From JBGQBN01 sp041494805 (GTDB lineage Bacteria > Acidobacteriota > Terriglobia > Terriglobales > Acidobacteriaceae), in the NCBI GenBank assembly GCA_041494805.1, contig JBGQBN010000075.1, positions 1 through 14,791 on the forward strand: a stretch of DNA of 14,791 nucleotides, in the 5' to 3' direction. Shown piece by piece: positions 14,643 to 14,791 of this stretch. Below the pieces are notes generated by a model. The model made no database searches. It was not told the DNA's origin and saw only the letters and a program-made list of their open reading frames with translations. The translations under genes were made by a program, and so were the position numbers. The stretch's first letter is position 1. Every line of letters begins with the position of its first letter.

Positions 14643-14791
14643 CTACTTCTGTATCCAGCTCTGCACAAACGGCGATCCGCCTTGGGTCACTGGCTTGATG
14701 AACTTGACCAACTGGTTGGCCACCTTCTCTGCTCCCTTGGCTGCGGGGTGTGTAAAGTCGCCCCAGAAATTGATCTGGTCACCCAAATCAC
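14643..14791 (-). CDS. C-terminal end of an SGNH/GDSL-hydrolase-like protein (runs off the window)
   Basis: Reading the minus strand from 14789 gives 48 residues to a TAG at 14643-14645. They include DLGDQINFWGDFTHPAAKG, then AEKVANQLVKFIKP, and the end FVQSWIQK. The DFTHP stretch fits the DxxH block that carries the catalytic Asp and His near the C-terminus of SGNH hydrolases, and the following amphipathic helix is typical of that end. The gene begins beyond the right edge. It converges with the HAF-repeat gene, with 70 bases between stop codons in which I see no clear terminator. It is on the same strand as the decayed copy at 13301-13549 and is probably a paralogue. Confidence 0.6.
   Translation of the reverse strand, partial: DLGDQINFWGDFTHPAAKGAEKVANQLVKFIKPVTQGGSPFVQSWIQK

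Overview
The window is a bacterial chromosomal segment, GC-rich by eye, with tightly packed genes almost all on the + strand. The gene mix fits an acidobacterium of the Terriglobia type: a transaldolase immediately followed by a phosphoglucose isomerase of the kind usually fused to it, a secreted HAF-repeat protein, a lone secreted TonB C-terminal domain, a PilZ protein and SGNH-hydrolase-like sequences. That assignment is an inference from family content. No rRNA or marker gene is present to fix it.

Layout. Bases 1-301 hold the 3' end of an unrecognised gene, and 302-811 show no convincing gene. Bases 812-3613 carry four small accessory genes: a low-complexity protein with two kinds of internal repeat, a five-helix membrane protein whose start codon abuts three tandem 22-base repeats, a secreted TonB C-terminal-domain protein, and a PilZ protein with both c-di-GMP motifs intact. 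Bases 3810-13271 are a block of seven co-directional sugar-phosphate genes: tkt, tal, pgi, gnd, zwf, glk, pgl. Beyond this lie an antisense remnant of an SGNH-hydrolase-like gene (about 13301-13549), a secreted HAF-repeat beta-propeller protein (13646-14572), and, on the minus strand at the right edge, the C-terminus of another SGNH-hydrolase-like gene.

How the genes work together. Glk makes glucose 6-phosphate from glucose. Zwf, Pgl and Gnd then run the oxidative pentose phosphate branch to ribulose 5-phosphate. Tkt and Tal rearrange pentose phosphates back to fructose 6-phosphate and glyceraldehyde 3-phosphate, and Pgi returns fructose 6-phosphate to glucose 6-phosphate, closing a cycle. 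Only ribose-5-phosphate isomerase and ribulose-5-phosphate epimerase are missing from the block. tal/pgi and zwf/glk each overlap by 4 bases, which suggests translational coupling. The other gaps are 14 to 94 bases, and the tkt-tal gap holds a long imperfect inverted repeat.

I did not find a clear undescribed multi-gene system. The points most worth a second look are the split tal/pgi pair, the inverted repeat between tkt and tal, the 22-base repeats touching a start codon, the apparent NAD preference of Gnd beside an NADP-type Zwf, and the duplicated and decayed SGNH-like gene.
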